Part shown: positions 36,276 through 45,663 of the stretch, one piece after another
How the letters are laid out: every line of letters begins with the position of its first letter
Position numbering within the stretch: the first letter of the stretch is position 1
From: Sediminibacterium sp.
Lineage (GTDB): Bacteria > Bacteroidota > Bacteroidia > Chitinophagales > Chitinophagaceae
Assembly (NCBI GenBank): GCA_017983845.1
Contig: JAGOAO010000009.1
Span: 1-64,000, forward strand
DNA: 64,000 nucleotides
Reading direction: 5' to 3'
Position numbers and translations under genes: made by a program
The notes under the pieces: generated by a model
The model's database searches: none
Seen by the model: the letters and a program-made list of their open reading frames with translations, nothing else
What the model was told of the DNA's origin: nothing

Positions 36276-36402
36276 CGTTAAATTTTGAGAGCGCAAAGTT
36301 AATTAAATAACAACTTATTTCAAACGCTGTTTAATCAATAATTGTTTAGTACCTTAATGTTTAAACTAACCATTTAAATTCTACTTTTATTAATACAGAT
36401 TT

Positions 36403-37173
36403 ATGTCAAAGATCCTCTATAGTTTTTTATTTATCTTAATAATGCATACATCAAACGCTCAACAAACTAAAATCATAGCACATAGAGGTGCTTGGAAAGA
36501 ATTTAATTTACCTGAAAATTCAATTGCTTCATTAGAGAAAGCGATTGATTTAAAATGTGATGGTGCCGAATTTGATGTGAGAATGTCTTTGGATGGCATA
36601 TTGGTGGTGAATCACGACCCAACTTATTATGGTGACACCATTCAAACAAATACGTATGCTTATTTAAATAGAAACAAGTTATCTAATGGCGAAGATTTGC
36701 CATTACTAGAAAACTACTATAAAAAAGGAATGGTCAATAATGCACATACAAAATTGATTTGTGAAATTAAAGCGGCGATCAATGACAAAGGTCAAGACCG
36801 ATTAGCAACAATGAGTAGTTTAGCATTGGCAAAAAAATTACAAATAGAAGATAAGATCGTATACATCAGTTTTAGCCCTGATATCTTGGATTGGATTAAA
36901 GCAAAACAACCTGCTGCAACAGTCTTATACCTTGAAGCAGACTTAAATATCAATCAGGTTTTACAGCATCAATTTGATGGCATCAATTTTCATTACAGTA
37001 ATTTCAAGAAAAATGAAACCCTTGCTCCTGACGCAATAAAATCGGGTTTAAAAACCGGATCTTGGACCGTAAATGAAATAGCTGATTTAAAATTATTGCA
37101 AGAACAAGGTGTAGAATGGATTACAACAAACCATCCGCAACAATTTCAACAGTATTTAAAAGAAAATAAATAA
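36403..37173 (+). CDS. Glycerophosphodiester phosphodiesterase
   Basis: 256 residues with a signal peptide (1-19, ending SNAQ). The catalytic motifs are HRGAWKEFNLPENSIAS near 27 and DGAEFDVRMSLDGILVVNHD near 56, with the His/Glu/Asp/His set of the GDPD family. It hydrolyses glycerophosphodiesters to glycerol-3-phosphate and an alcohol in the periplasm, which can supply carbon and phosphate. Downstream, EIKA near 123 gives a third metal-side glutamate. I see no Pho-box-like repeats upstream. It is convergent with the NTF2-like gene, with 3 bp between stops. Confidence 0.9.
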   Translation: MSKILYSFLFILIMHTSNAQQTKIIAHRGAWKEFNLPENSIASLEKAIDLKCDGAEFDVRMSLDGILVVNHDPTYYGDTIQTNTYAYLNRNKLSNGEDLPLLENYYKKGMVNNAHTKLICEIKAAINDKGQDRLATMSSLALAKKLQIEDKIVYISFSPDILDWIKAKQPAATVLYLEADLNINQVLQHQFDGINFHYSNFKKNETLAPDAIKSGLKTGSWTVNEIADLKLLQEQGVEWITTNHPQQFQQYLKENK

Positions 37174-37176
37174 GGT

Positions 37177-37659
37177 TTACTTATACCTGGTATCAATTAA
37201 ATATTGAATTTTCCATCCTTCTTTCATTTTAACCAATTGAAAACTATTCACTCCTTTATGCGAATAGTTGCCTTTATAATAAAAAGTATAGGGCGTCCAA
37301 ACTGTGGCCATCATGGGGTCTACATTAATGGATCCAAATTCAATTCTTTCGTCTAACACATTGGGCATTTGCTTTCCTATGCTTTGGATAAAATCCTGCA
37401 CTGACTCTGTTTTTATCACAGCGCCTTCGGGCTTATTCAATATCGTCTGAAAAATTGTTTTCTCAGAAAAACAGGTTTTTAATAAAGTCGTGTCCCCTTG
37501 CTTCATTGCCTGAAACATATTCAATATCACTTTTTTAACTGCAGTTTGACTAGTATCTGAATCAGGCAGTGTTGAATAGGTTGTATTTACGGATTGGGCC
37601 ATGGATCCATTGTACCCCAGTATCAATAATAAAGTAAAAAAGTAAAATTTTCGCATCAT
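37177..37659 (-). CDS. Exported NTF2-like/SnoaL-like protein
   Basis: 160 residues from the preferred start MMRKFYFFTLLLILGYNGSM, a signal peptide; a longer frame from 37740 adds 27 residues of A/T-rich translation. The mature part (KKVILNMFQAMKQGDTTLLK, IFQTILNKPEGAV, FVQ-like beta strands and SHKGVNSFQLVKMKEGWKIQ) follows the cone-shaped NTF2-like fold. These domains act as small enzymes or binding proteins; no catalytic residues can be assigned. The gene is divergent from the broken DoxX-like gene. Confidence 0.75.
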   Translation of the reverse strand: MMRKFYFFTLLLILGYNGSMAQSVNTTYSTLPDSDTSQTAVKKVILNMFQAMKQGDTTLLKTCFSEKTIFQTILNKPEGAVIKTESVQDFIQSIGKQMPNVLDERIEFGSINVDPMMATVWTPYTFYYKGNYSHKGVNSFQLVKMKEGWKIQYLIDTRYK

Positions 37660-37776
37660 TTGATTTGTTTGAAAAATAGAATTGGGTGTAAATTTTAAAA
37701 TATGGTTTGTAATTTGTAAATTGATTGTGAATTTAACCAAACTATTTTATTTTTCACTACTAAAACATTTAACAAA

Positions 37777-38142
37777 ATGAAAACAACTAAAATAATTTAC
37801 TGGGTTACCACCAGCATCATCTGCCTGTTCGCATCATCTGCAATTTTTATGAACTCCGAAATGGCCATCGAAGGCACCAAACATGTTGGCATCCCACGTT
37901 GGCTAGGACTTGAAATTAGTATTGGACAATTGATTGGACTAGTTTAATTAATTGTTCCTGCTGTACCTGCGCGCATTAAAGAGTGGGCCTATGTTGGATT
38001 TGGAATTTTGTACATCTCCGCAGCCGTAGCGCATATCGCCATAAATGACCCATTGAGCAATACCATTATGGCTATTGTGTTTTTTGGATTGTTACTTGTG
38101 TCTTATACTAGCTTTCACAAATTGCAAAAAGCAAAAAACTAA
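37777..38142 (+). pseudogene. DoxX-like membrane protein gene interrupted by an in-frame TAA
   Basis: Reading from ATG at 37777 gives 56 residues (MKTTKIIYWVTTSIICLFAS and so on to GQLIGLV), then TAA at 37945-37947. The same frame then continues for 64 residues (LIVPAVPARIKEWAYVGFGI to FHKLQKAKN) to a proper stop at 38140-38142. Together the two parts make a typical four-helix DoxX-like protein of about 121 residues, with the family stretch RIKEWAYVGFGILYISAA. A single T-to-A change (TTA to TAA) would explain the break. It is a pseudogene by nonsense mutation, a sequencing error, or less likely a site of readthrough or re-initiation. A terminator follows. Confidence 0.82.
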
Positions 38143-38161
38143 TAGTTCAGACTACACCAAT

Positions 38162-38193
38162 AAAAAAGGCGCCTAAAATTAGGCGCCTTTTTT
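38162..38193. terminator. Bidirectional terminator between the DoxX-like remnant and a serine hydrolase
   Basis: Stem AAAAAAGGCGCCTA with TAGGCGCCTTTTTT around a short A/T loop. It is A/T-flanked on both sides and lies between two convergent stops. Confidence 0.92.
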
Positions 38194-38211
38194 ATGAAAC
38201 ATATTTTAAAT

Positions 38212-39420
38212 TTATTTAGGCAAAGCCGATAAAACTAACTTTAAAAATCCGTCGATCGACTTATCATCCATCCATTTGATGACTGCCACTAAATCATTTT
38301 CAGTATCTACATAAATGGCATTCGTGCCATTGCCGATATGGGTAAAAGCAGATGCAGGAGCCGATGGATACATTTTACGATCTGTATTTAAAAAATAATT
38401 CATAAAACCATACCCCGTTTGTACAGAAGTGGGTGTAGTAGATTTTTTAATCCATCCTTCCGAAATAATTTGCTTCCCATTCCAATTGCCCTTTCTTAAA
38501 GTAAGCAATCCGAATCTAGCCATATCATATGCATTGATAAATAAGCCTCCGCCAAAATGTCCACCGCCACTAACAGACTGAATCATCTTGCCATCTAATA
38601 CAATCCATGCATTTTTATATCCAGTCCAGGTCCAGGTGTTGGATGCGCCAATAGGTTGCATCACCTGCTCTCTTAAGACTTCGGGCAATGGTTTTCTCCA
38701 AACTGTGGTAGCTGCCAAGGCTAAAGCATTCACCCTTGTATCATTATATTTGTACACTGTACCTGGTTCAAATCGTTTTCTTGTCGTCCATTCCTCTTGT
38801 TTATCAGAAGGTCGATCTGCCCAATCGGGCTTGCCCCATAAGACACCTTCCCAATCACTGGTCTGTCTTAAGAGATGGTCCCAATTAATTTTACGGTTGT
38901 GGTCAGTATCAAATGGATAAATAAAAGCAGTTTTCGCCAGTGGATTTTGATCTATTGAAGCAGCTTCATTCACCAATTCGATGGGAGGTAAATACGAATG
39001 GACTTTGTCTTCAATGGAATGGATTAAACCTTTGTCAACAGCTAATCCAATAACGGTTGACAACATACTTTTTGTCACACTGTTCACCATTTCTACCGCA
39101 TTTGGATTTCCCCATTCTGCAATGATATACCCTTTGTAAATAAGCACTCCTGATGCCGGACCACGGCTTGCCATTGGTCCAATGGGATCAGAAAATGGTT
39201 CTTTCCCAAATTGCATTGCTTGTGAAAGCATTAAATTTTTTGGGTATTTAGTTTCGTGTCCAATAGCGTATACAATCGCTTGATGGATTAAACTGCTGTC
39301 TATACCAAAACTACTTGGTGCTTTACGCTCCCAATTGGTTGCGATAGGATAATAGGGCTTTACCTGGGCAGTAGCTGAAAGACAAATGACCAATAAGAGC
39401 GCTGTTAAATTTTGCTTCAT
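38212..39420 (-). CDS. Exported serine hydrolase, class C beta-lactamase family
   Basis: 402 residues from ATG at 39420 (MKQNLTALLLVICLSATAQ), a signal peptide; an upstream in-frame ATG at 39459 adds 13 residues. The catalytic SxxK is SVTKSMLSTVIGLAVDKG, and YKYNDTRVNALAL holds the YxN element. HIGNGTNAIYV near the end replaces the KTG motif with HIG. These proteins include esterases, D-aminopeptidases and true beta-lactamases; the substrate is not predictable. It is followed on the same strand, upstream by 59 bp, by the M28 peptidase gene. Confidence 0.85.
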   Translation of the reverse strand: MKQNLTALLLVICLSATAQVKPYYPIATNWERKAPSSFGIDSSLIHQAIVYAIGHETKYPKNLMLSQAMQFGKEPFSDPIGPMASRGPASGVLIYKGYIIAEWGNPNAVEMVNSVTKSMLSTVIGLAVDKGLIHSIEDKVHSYLPPIELVNEAASIDQNPLAKTAFIYPFDTDHNRKINWDHLLRQTSDWEGVLWGKPDWADRPSDKQEEWTTRKRFEPGTVYKYNDTRVNALALAATTVWRKPLPEVLREQVMQPIGASNTWTWTGYKNAWIVLDGKMIQSVSGGGHFGGGLFINAYDMARFGLLTLRKGNWNGKQIISEGWIKKSTTPTSVQTGYGFMNYFLNTDRKMYPSAPASAFTHIGNGTNAIYVDTENDLVAVIKWMDDKSIDGFLKLVLSALPK

Positions 39421-39479
39421 ATAAATTGATTGAGGACATATTATTTGATGTGGGTACACATTAAATGAATGTCTACTTA

Positions 39480-40769
39480 TTATTTTAACTGGGTGGTATC
39501 TACTCTAGTTGGAGTATCTTTCCCTGCAACAATAGATTGTGCACTAAGGGCTATGGCCTTAATAATTTCATTCATATTGTCCAAGTCTAAGGTTTCAATA
39601 TGATCAGAAGCTTTATGGTAATTAGGTTCTGAATCCATTTTAGAAGTAGAGATGGTATGTGCAGCAACACCAAGTCTAGCAAGGGTTGCATTATCCGATC
39701 TATAAAATAAATTTTGTTCTGTATAAGGGTCTGGATAAAATTTAAAATCAGATCCATCTAAATTCTTTTGTAAAATTGCACCCATATTGGTTTTATCAAA
39801 TCCAGTGATATACGCGCTGTTTTTACCCCACTTGCTTTCTGTTCCAATCATCTCGATATTGAACATGGCAACCACTTTAGATGGATCCAATTGCTTTGAG
39901 AAATAACTTGCGCCATATCCACCTACTTCCTCTGCAGTGAATGCGGCAAATAAAATAGTACGTGCGTTATTGTTTAAAGCTTTGTAATATTTTGACAACA
40001 TGATCATGGCAGTAGTACCCGCTGCATCATCATTCGCGCCATTGTAAATAGAATCACCATTTACCATATTTTTTGTATTGACACCTAAGTGATCGTAGTG
40101 CCCAGAAAAAATCACATATTCATTCGGTAAAGATTTACCGGGAATCATCGCAACGACATTGGCTAAAGACATCGCTTCAATTTGATGGCTAGCTTGTATT
40201 GCATAGCTAGTAGGCTGTGTATTGGTTAATACAAAAACGATGGTTGCTTGATTAGATGAAAGGTTGTTTTTAAAACGAACGAGTCTGCCAAAATTTTGCG
40301 CATGTGCTTCATCTACCAACACAATACTTTTTTGATTCGCACCAATAATTTTTGCTGCTGCCTGACTTAAATTTTCCGAAGCTGTAATTTTCGAAACAAG
40401 GTAACCAGCTTGTTCGTTGATATTGATTTCAGGTTGAATAGTAACCACAATCACTTGCTTATTATCAATCGCTGCACCATTCAAGCTGGCAGACAAACTG
40501 ATGAACTTTGGTCTATTGATAGTGAATGACTGTAGATAATTATGATCTCCTTTCAATGATTTTAATCCTGCTGATGCAAACTCTTTCGCGATAAACGCAG
40601 CTGCTTTTTCTATGCCAGGACTAAAAGTTCTTCGTCCTTCCATTTCGTCGGAAGCTAGAACGCGCTCTATTCTTTCGGTTTCGGACTTCGTGATAATGGA
40701 ATGTATAGATTGACTTTGACCTAAATAAGGCATTAGCAATACAATACATATTAATTTAATCATTCTCAT
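39480..40769 (-). CDS. Exported M28 family aminopeptidase
   Basis: 429 residues with a signal peptide (1-19, ending LGQSQ). A protease-associated region spans roughly 120-215. The di-zinc site has SGHYDHLGV, NGANDDAAGTTAMI, FTAEEVGGYGASYF, and later MFNIEMIGTE and YHKASDHIETL. These give the His/Asp/Glu/Asp/His ligand set of M28 enzymes. It removes N-terminal amino acids from peptides in the periplasm. It precedes the serine hydrolase gene on the same strand and is divergent from the DUF1800 gene. Confidence 0.9.
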   Translation of the reverse strand: MRMIKLICIVLLMPYLGQSQSIHSIITKSETERIERVLASDEMEGRRTFSPGIEKAAAFIAKEFASAGLKSLKGDHNYLQSFTINRPKFISLSASLNGAAIDNKQVIVVTIQPEININEQAGYLVSKITASENLSQAAAKIIGANQKSIVLVDEAHAQNFGRLVRFKNNLSSNQATIVFVLTNTQPTSYAIQASHQIEAMSLANVVAMIPGKSLPNEYVIFSGHYDHLGVNTKNMVNGDSIYNGANDDAAGTTAMIMLSKYYKALNNNARTILFAAFTAEEVGGYGASYFSKQLDPSKVVAMFNIEMIGTESKWGKNSAYITGFDKTNMGAILQKNLDGSDFKFYPDPYTEQNLFYRSDNATLARLGVAAHTISTSKMDSEPNYHKASDHIETLDLDNMNEIIKAIALSAQSIVAGKDTPTRVDTTQLK

Positions 40770-40905
40770 GTTATTGTTTTTAGAATTGCTTTAAAGATAA
40801 TTTCATTTTGAATGCAAATAAAAAAAAGGTTGACGGATGGAATGATTTGCCATGAATTAAACTTTTGAATCTATAATTTGTCTAAATTGGTATTAAATAT
40901 TGTGC

Positions 40906-42510
40906 ATGCCGCTAAGCCCCCTTTCTAGCAGTTTAGGACTTGAGCCATTTCAAGGTCCTTGGACAAAGCAAACTACTTCCCATTTATTAAACAGAGTATT
41001 ATTTGGCGCAAAGCAGTCAGAAATTCAGTCCTTTTTAGCAATGGGTTTAAGTGATTCAGTGACTACTTTATTAAATCCAACTGCCGCCACCCCTGCGCCC
41101 CCTTTGAACGAATACAATACAGCAACCATCACAGATTCGACAGTGCCTGCGGGAAGCACATGGATCAATCAGCCAACCGGAGATGGCACTATCAATAGTT
41201 TAAGAAGGAATAGTTTTAAAAAATGGCTTACCGGGGTCATGATTCAGCAAGACATAAGTATCAGGGAAAAGTTAACCTTATTTTGGGCCAATCATTTTGG
41301 AACAGAAGCAGATACGATCTCCAATGCCAATATGTTGTACCAGCATCATGATACTTTAAGAAAAAACGCTATTGGAAATTTTAAAACAATGGTGAAAGCA
41401 ATCACCATTGACCCAGGTATGTTAAGGTATTTAAATGGATACCTCAATACCGCATCTGCGCCTGATGAAAATTATGGCAGAGAATTACAGGAACTTTTTA
41501 CAGTGGGCAAAGACAATGCCATACAATATACCGAGTCTGATGTTAAAGCTGCAGCAAGAGTATTAACAGGATGGCGCATCAACGCGAGCTATGCTAGTTA
41601 TTTTGACGCTGCAAGACATGATACAGGCAGTAAGCAATTTTCTAGTTACTATAATAATAAAGTCATTACTGGTAAAACAGGACAGGCAGGCGCAACAGAA
41701 ACAGACGAACTAATTGACATGCTTTTTGAAAAAGAGGACATGGCTAAATATATCTGCAGAAGATTGTATAGGTGGTTTGTCTATTATTATATTGATGAAA
41801 CAGTTGAAAGAAATATTATTGCCCCATTAGCAGTGATTTTTAAAAACAATCAATATGAAATCAAGCCTGTATTAACAGCGCTTTTTAATAGCGCGCACTT
41901 TTTTGATCCAATTTATATTGGCTGTCAAATTAAAAGTCCTATTGATCATGTCATAGGCACCCTGCGTAAAACCAACGTGGTTTTCCCTGATGCAGTAACT
42001 GATTATGCAGATGCGTATACGCATTTTAATAATATGGTAGGTCAATTAACAAGCCTAGGTCAAAACTTGGCTGACCCTCCTAATGTAGCGGGATGGCCTG
42101 CTTATTATCAATCTCCAGAATTTCATGAATTGTGGATCAATGCCGATACGCTTCCTAAAAGAAATAAATTTACCGACTTGATGCTTGAAACTGGCTATAC
42201 CAGAAATGGCAGAAGGGTAATCATAGATACGATAGCATTGGCAAAATCTATTTCTAGTAATCCAGCCGACCCCAATCAATTAATACAAGATCTATTTGAA
42301 CTATTCATTTCAACAGAAATCGATCAGTCAATAAAAGACAATTTAAAAAAACAGATTTTATTGAGCGGGCAAACTTCAGACCATTATTGGACTGATGCCT
42401 GGGTGAATTACCAATCTGTTCAAAATACCATCAATTTTAATTTAGTGAATAATAGATTGAAGGCTTTGATAAAATATATTATGAACCTGCCAGACTATCA
42501 ATTAAGTTAA
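40906..42510 (+). CDS. DUF1800 domain protein
   Basis: 534 residues from ATG at 40906. The pattern HLLNRVLFGAKQSEIQSFL, REKLTLFWANHFGTEAD, ENYGRELQELFTVGKDN, VKAAARVLTGWRI and PPNVAGWPAYYQSPE is that of DUF1800, a protein of unknown function. Its gene is almost always followed by a DUF1501 gene, as here with no gap. No signal peptide is apparent, which is unusual given that the partner is exported. The pair is thought to act on an extracellular or envelope substrate, but the role is unknown. Confidence 0.9.
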   Translation: MPLSPLSSSLGLEPFQGPWTKQTTSHLLNRVLFGAKQSEIQSFLAMGLSDSVTTLLNPTAATPAPPLNEYNTATITDSTVPAGSTWINQPTGDGTINSLRRNSFKKWLTGVMIQQDISIREKLTLFWANHFGTEADTISNANMLYQHHDTLRKNAIGNFKTMVKAITIDPGMLRYLNGYLNTASAPDENYGRELQELFTVGKDNAIQYTESDVKAAARVLTGWRINASYASYFDAARHDTGSKQFSSYYNNKVITGKTGQAGATETDELIDMLFEKEDMAKYICRRLYRWFVYYYIDETVERNIIAPLAVIFKNNQYEIKPVLTALFNSAHFFDPIYIGCQIKSPIDHVIGTLRKTNVVFPDAVTDYADAYTHFNNMVGQLTSLGQNLADPPNVAGWPAYYQSPEFHELWINADTLPKRNKFTDLMLETGYTRNGRRVIIDTIALAKSISSNPADPNQLIQDLFELFISTEIDQSIKDNLKKQILLSGQTSDHYWTDAWVNYQSVQNTINFNLVNNRLKALIKYIMNLPDYQLS

Positions 42511-44082
42511 ATGAAAAGAAGCACTTTTTTACGCAACAGTCTTGCAGTACTTACGCCCACAGTAATCAGTGGCAACCCAATACATGTGTTAAACAACCAT
42601 AGCATGGTTGAGCCAGAAGTATTGGCAAAAGTAGACAACGACAGGGTACTGGTAATTATTCAACTCAATGGAGGGAATGATGGATTAAATACAGTGTTGC
42701 CCATTAGTCAATACGGACAATATTACAATGCAAGAACCAATATTGCAATCCCCGAAAAAAAGATTCTTTCTTTAGCAGGTAATAACGCTACAGGATTGCA
42801 CCCTTCCATGACCGCTATGCAAAGACTGTTTAATGAGGGTCAATTGGACATTGTACAAGCAGTGGGTTATCCTCAACCTAATTTTTCACATTTCAGGGCT
42901 ACAGATATCTGGATGAGCGGATCTGATAGCAATGAATATTTGAATACAGGATGGGCTGGAAGATTCCTAGACACCAATTATCCTGGCTATCCAGACAATT
43001 ATCCAAATGAAGTAGATACAGATCCTTTAGCGATTCAAATTGGCTCTATCACTTCATTGACTTGCCAAGGACCAATGGTGAATATGGGGATGAGTATTTC
43101 AGATCCCAATTCATTTTACAATTTATTTGATGCTACGGAGCAAGCAGTTCCTAATACCAATGCGGGTTATGAATTAAGTTTTATCAGAAGAATTTCAAAG
43201 CAAACCAATAAATACGCTACACGCATCAAAGCAGCATCTGATGCTGTGACGCAGCAAGGGGTCTATCCCAACACAAGTCTTGCCAATCAATTAAAAATTG
43301 TTTCAAGATTAATTAAAGGTGGATTAAAAACTAAAATTTACTTAGTGAACTACGGCGGATTTGATACCCATGCAAGTCAAGCGGTTGTAACTGATACCAC
43401 TACAGGTACACATGCTAATTTATTAGGTGCCATCTCTGAAGCGATCGGCGCTTTTCAGAATGACATTAAAAATCAAGAAATAGAAGATAGGGTGATAGGG
43501 ATGACTTATTCGGAATTTGGAAGAAGAATTAAATCCAATGCGAGCGGTGGTACCGATCATGGTGCTGCTGCGCCTTTATTTTTATTTGGTAAAAATGTTA
43601 GAGGTGGTGTATTTGGCGAAAATCCAACAATTCCAAATGCGGTATCTGTTGGAGACAATGTCCCCTACCAACATGATTTTAGAACCATCTACAATTCCAT
43701 ATTAAAATACTGGTTCTGTGTCAAAGAAACAGACAACTTGCAAGTCATGCTCAAGCAATACCCAAGTTTGAATTTAATCAATGCAAGTGCATGTGCTATT
43801 GAAATGGCCAATCCGGTTTTTGAAAAAAATGCAATGATTGTAGCGTATCCAAATCCATTCTCCCAACAATCTAGAATTGAATTTAAAACCGAAGGAGGAC
43901 ATACATTGGTTCAATTACTTGACGCTACTGGAGCTGTCATAAAATTATTGGTCGATGCCAACTATAGTTATGCAGGTATGAATAGCGTCACCCTTCAAGG
44001 TGCGCCACTTCAATCGGGGGTATATTATATTAGAATCCAAAATGGCATTCACCAATATGTGAAAACGATTATTAAAATGTAA
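42511..44082 (+). CDS. DUF1501 protein with a type IX secretion sorting tail
   Basis: 523 residues beginning directly after the DUF1800 stop. The N-terminus MKRSTFLRNSLAVLTPTVIS resembles a weak export signal with basic start. DUF1501 motifs are VLVIIQLNGGNDGLNTVLPI, LHPSMTAMQRLFNEGQL, NFSHFRATDIWMSGS, NYGGFDTHASQA and TYSEFGRRIKSNASGGTDHG, similar to alkaline-phosphatase/sulfatase folds. The last 75 residues (VAYPNPFSQQSRIEFKTEGG to YYIRIQNGIHQYVKTIIKM) are a Por secretion C-terminal sorting domain. It is therefore secreted by the T9SS. The substrate is unknown. Confidence 0.92.
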   Translation: MKRSTFLRNSLAVLTPTVISGNPIHVLNNHSMVEPEVLAKVDNDRVLVIIQLNGGNDGLNTVLPISQYGQYYNARTNIAIPEKKILSLAGNNATGLHPSMTAMQRLFNEGQLDIVQAVGYPQPNFSHFRATDIWMSGSDSNEYLNTGWAGRFLDTNYPGYPDNYPNEVDTDPLAIQIGSITSLTCQGPMVNMGMSISDPNSFYNLFDATEQAVPNTNAGYELSFIRRISKQTNKYATRIKAASDAVTQQGVYPNTSLANQLKIVSRLIKGGLKTKIYLVNYGGFDTHASQAVVTDTTTGTHANLLGAISEAIGAFQNDIKNQEIEDRVIGMTYSEFGRRIKSNASGGTDHGAAAPLFLFGKNVRGGVFGENPTIPNAVSVGDNVPYQHDFRTIYNSILKYWFCVKETDNLQVMLKQYPSLNLINASACAIEMANPVFEKNAMIVAYPNPFSQQSRIEFKTEGGHTLVQLLDATGAVIKLLVDANYSYAGMNSVTLQGAPLQSGVYYIRIQNGIHQYVKTIIKM

Positions 44083-44129
44083 TCTTGATTTAAACCTTTT
44101 GAATGATTATTGGTCTAACTTCAACTAGC

Positions 44130-44669
44130 ATGACCGATCAAGCACTTATCATACAATTTCAATCTGGTGAATCCAAGGAAAACGCATTTACACAGTTGTT
44201 AAAAAGACATCGTGAACCTGTATTTTTTCAAGTAAAAAAAATGGTGATCGAGCATGCAGATGCCGATGATATCGCGCAGGCAGTATGGATCAAAGTTTGG
44301 AACAAACTGGATGGATTCAAACAAGAAAGCGCATTCAGTACCTGGCTTTTTAGGGTGGCTTACAACGAAACCTTGAATTTTATTGCACAAAAAAAGCGCA
44401 TTCAGGGTCAAACAAAGCAAAACTACTTAGAACATGAAGCCGACCATCCTGTCAGTTCAAATGCACTGAAAGAGACTCAAATTCAAATCAAATTAGAGCG
44501 CGCTATTGCAGAATTGCCTGAAAAGCAACGCTTTGTGTTTATGTTAAGGTATTATGAAGCCTATGATTACGAAAAAATTGCTTCTATTACTGGTACAACT
44601 GTAGGGGGCGCAAAGGCAAACTACCATCAGGCAGTTAAAAAAATGACTGAATTAATTCAACAAGCTTAA
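44130..44669 (+). CDS. ECF-type sigma-70 factor
   Basis: 179 residues from ATG at 44130 (MTDQALIIQFQSGESKENAF); an upstream start at 44103 adds nine residues. Region 2 is recognisable in HADADDIAQAVWIKVWNKLD and FSTWLFRVAYNETLNFIAQK. Region 4 is LPEKQRFVFMLRYYEAYDYEKIASITGT. It directs RNA polymerase to stress or envelope promoters. The gene follows the DUF1501 gene by only 21 bp before its first possible start, so it may be partly co-transcribed. The next two genes look like its anti-sigma factor and a periplasmic partner. Confidence 0.9.
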   Translation: MTDQALIIQFQSGESKENAFTQLLKRHREPVFFQVKKMVIEHADADDIAQAVWIKVWNKLDGFKQESAFSTWLFRVAYNETLNFIAQKKRIQGQTKQNYLEHEADHPVSSNALKETQIQIKLERAIAELPEKQRFVFMLRYYEAYDYEKIASITGTTVGGAKANYHQAVKKMTELIQQA

Positions 44670-44701
44670 ACCTTTGATCTCAATAGAGGTCTAAATATAG
44701 T

Positions 44702-45106
44702 ATGGAAAACGAAATTATTTCAAAAGAACTAGAAGCCGCCTTAAAGGGCTATCAAGCAAAAACGAGTCAGGTGCCAGAGGACTATTTCGACCAATTTGAG
44801 CTTGAATTGATGCGCAAAATAAAAGCGGATACAAATACACCTAAGCAAGCAAAATTGCTTACCCTATTTTCTGCACCAAAAAAATATCTAGTTGCGGCAA
44901 GTTTAATATTAGCCATCGCCACTGGATATCTTTTATACGACAAAAGCAACACCAATGCAATTGCACAGGACAGCTTAGTGCAAATTGAAGCATTGCCAGA
45001 CGAAGCAATTGAAGCTTATTTAAATGACAATGAAGTGGTTGCCGAAGTGGATTGGAATAATGCTATTGAAACTACAGGAGCATCCATCTCACTAAATAAT
45101 AACTAA
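44702..45106 (+). CDS. Putative anti-sigma factor with one membrane helix
   Basis: 134 residues. An N-terminal acidic cytoplasmic part (MENEIISKELEAALKGYQAK to LMRKIKAD) precedes one membrane helix at about 60-78 (YLVAASLILAIATGYLLY). A short periplasmic tail follows, rich in acidic residues (IEALPDEAIEAYLND). Position 33 bp behind an ECF sigma gene and this membrane topology suggest it holds the sigma factor at the membrane. No zinc-binding anti-sigma motif (HxxxCxxC) is visible, so the assignment rests on context and topology. Confidence 0.65.
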   Translation: MENEIISKELEAALKGYQAKTSQVPEDYFDQFELELMRKIKADTNTPKQAKLLTLFSAPKKYLVAASLILAIATGYLLYDKSNTNAIAQDSLVQIEALPDEAIEAYLNDNEVVAEVDWNNAIETTGASISLNNN

Positions 45107-45205
45107 TGCATCCTATTGATTTTCGTTTTTATAATAATTTGCTAAAAGATACAACTACATTAAACTATCACTTTAAAACTTCGTCCAAATAACAAATATA
45201 ATTTT

Positions 45206-45646
45206 ATGAAACAATTACTTATTTTATTTAGTATGATGCTTAGCATCGTTTTTGCAAATGCACAACCAAGACCGCCGCATCGTCAAGGAGCAATGCCGCC
45301 GCCGCCGCCACCAATCGAGCGAATGAGCAAAGAACACAGAGCGCAATTGGAATCTTTTAAGATTCAGTTTATCACAAAAAAATTAGACTTAACACCTGCA
45401 GAAGCAGAAAAATTTTGGCCAGTATACAATGAGCAAAAAGAAGCAAGCCGTAAAGTGATGCAAGAGAAAAAAGAAGACGAAATTGAGTTTCAAGAAGCCA
45501 TGCTAGTGATAAGAAAGAGGTTCAAAAAAGATTTGATGCCAATTTTAAAATCTGAAGAAAGGGTGAATCAGGCCTTGAAAGTAGACAGGGAATTGGTCAA
45601 CAAAATGAGAAATGAAATGATGCGCAGAAAAAGACCAATGCAATAA
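45206..45646 (+). CDS. Periplasmic helical protein, Spy/CpxP-like
   Basis: 146 residues with a signal peptide (1-19, ending FANAQ), then a proline-rich stretch (PRPPHRQGAMPPPPPPIERM). The mature body is helical and charged: IQFITKKLDLTPAEAEKFWP, YNEQKEASRKVMQEKKED and EERVNQALKVDRELVNKMRN. The LTPAEAEKFW element resembles the LTxxQ motifs of Spy/CpxP chaperones. It is the last gene of the sigma operon, 99 bp behind the anti-sigma-like gene, and may act as a stress chaperone or sensor. A strong terminator follows. Confidence 0.7.
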   Translation: MKQLLILFSMMLSIVFANAQPRPPHRQGAMPPPPPPIERMSKEHRAQLESFKIQFITKKLDLTPAEAEKFWPVYNEQKEASRKVMQEKKEDEIEFQEAMLVIRKRFKKDLMPILKSEERVNQALKVDRELVNKMRNEMMRRKRPMQ

Positions 45647-45663
45647 GTTGAATCTGGGTGAAT

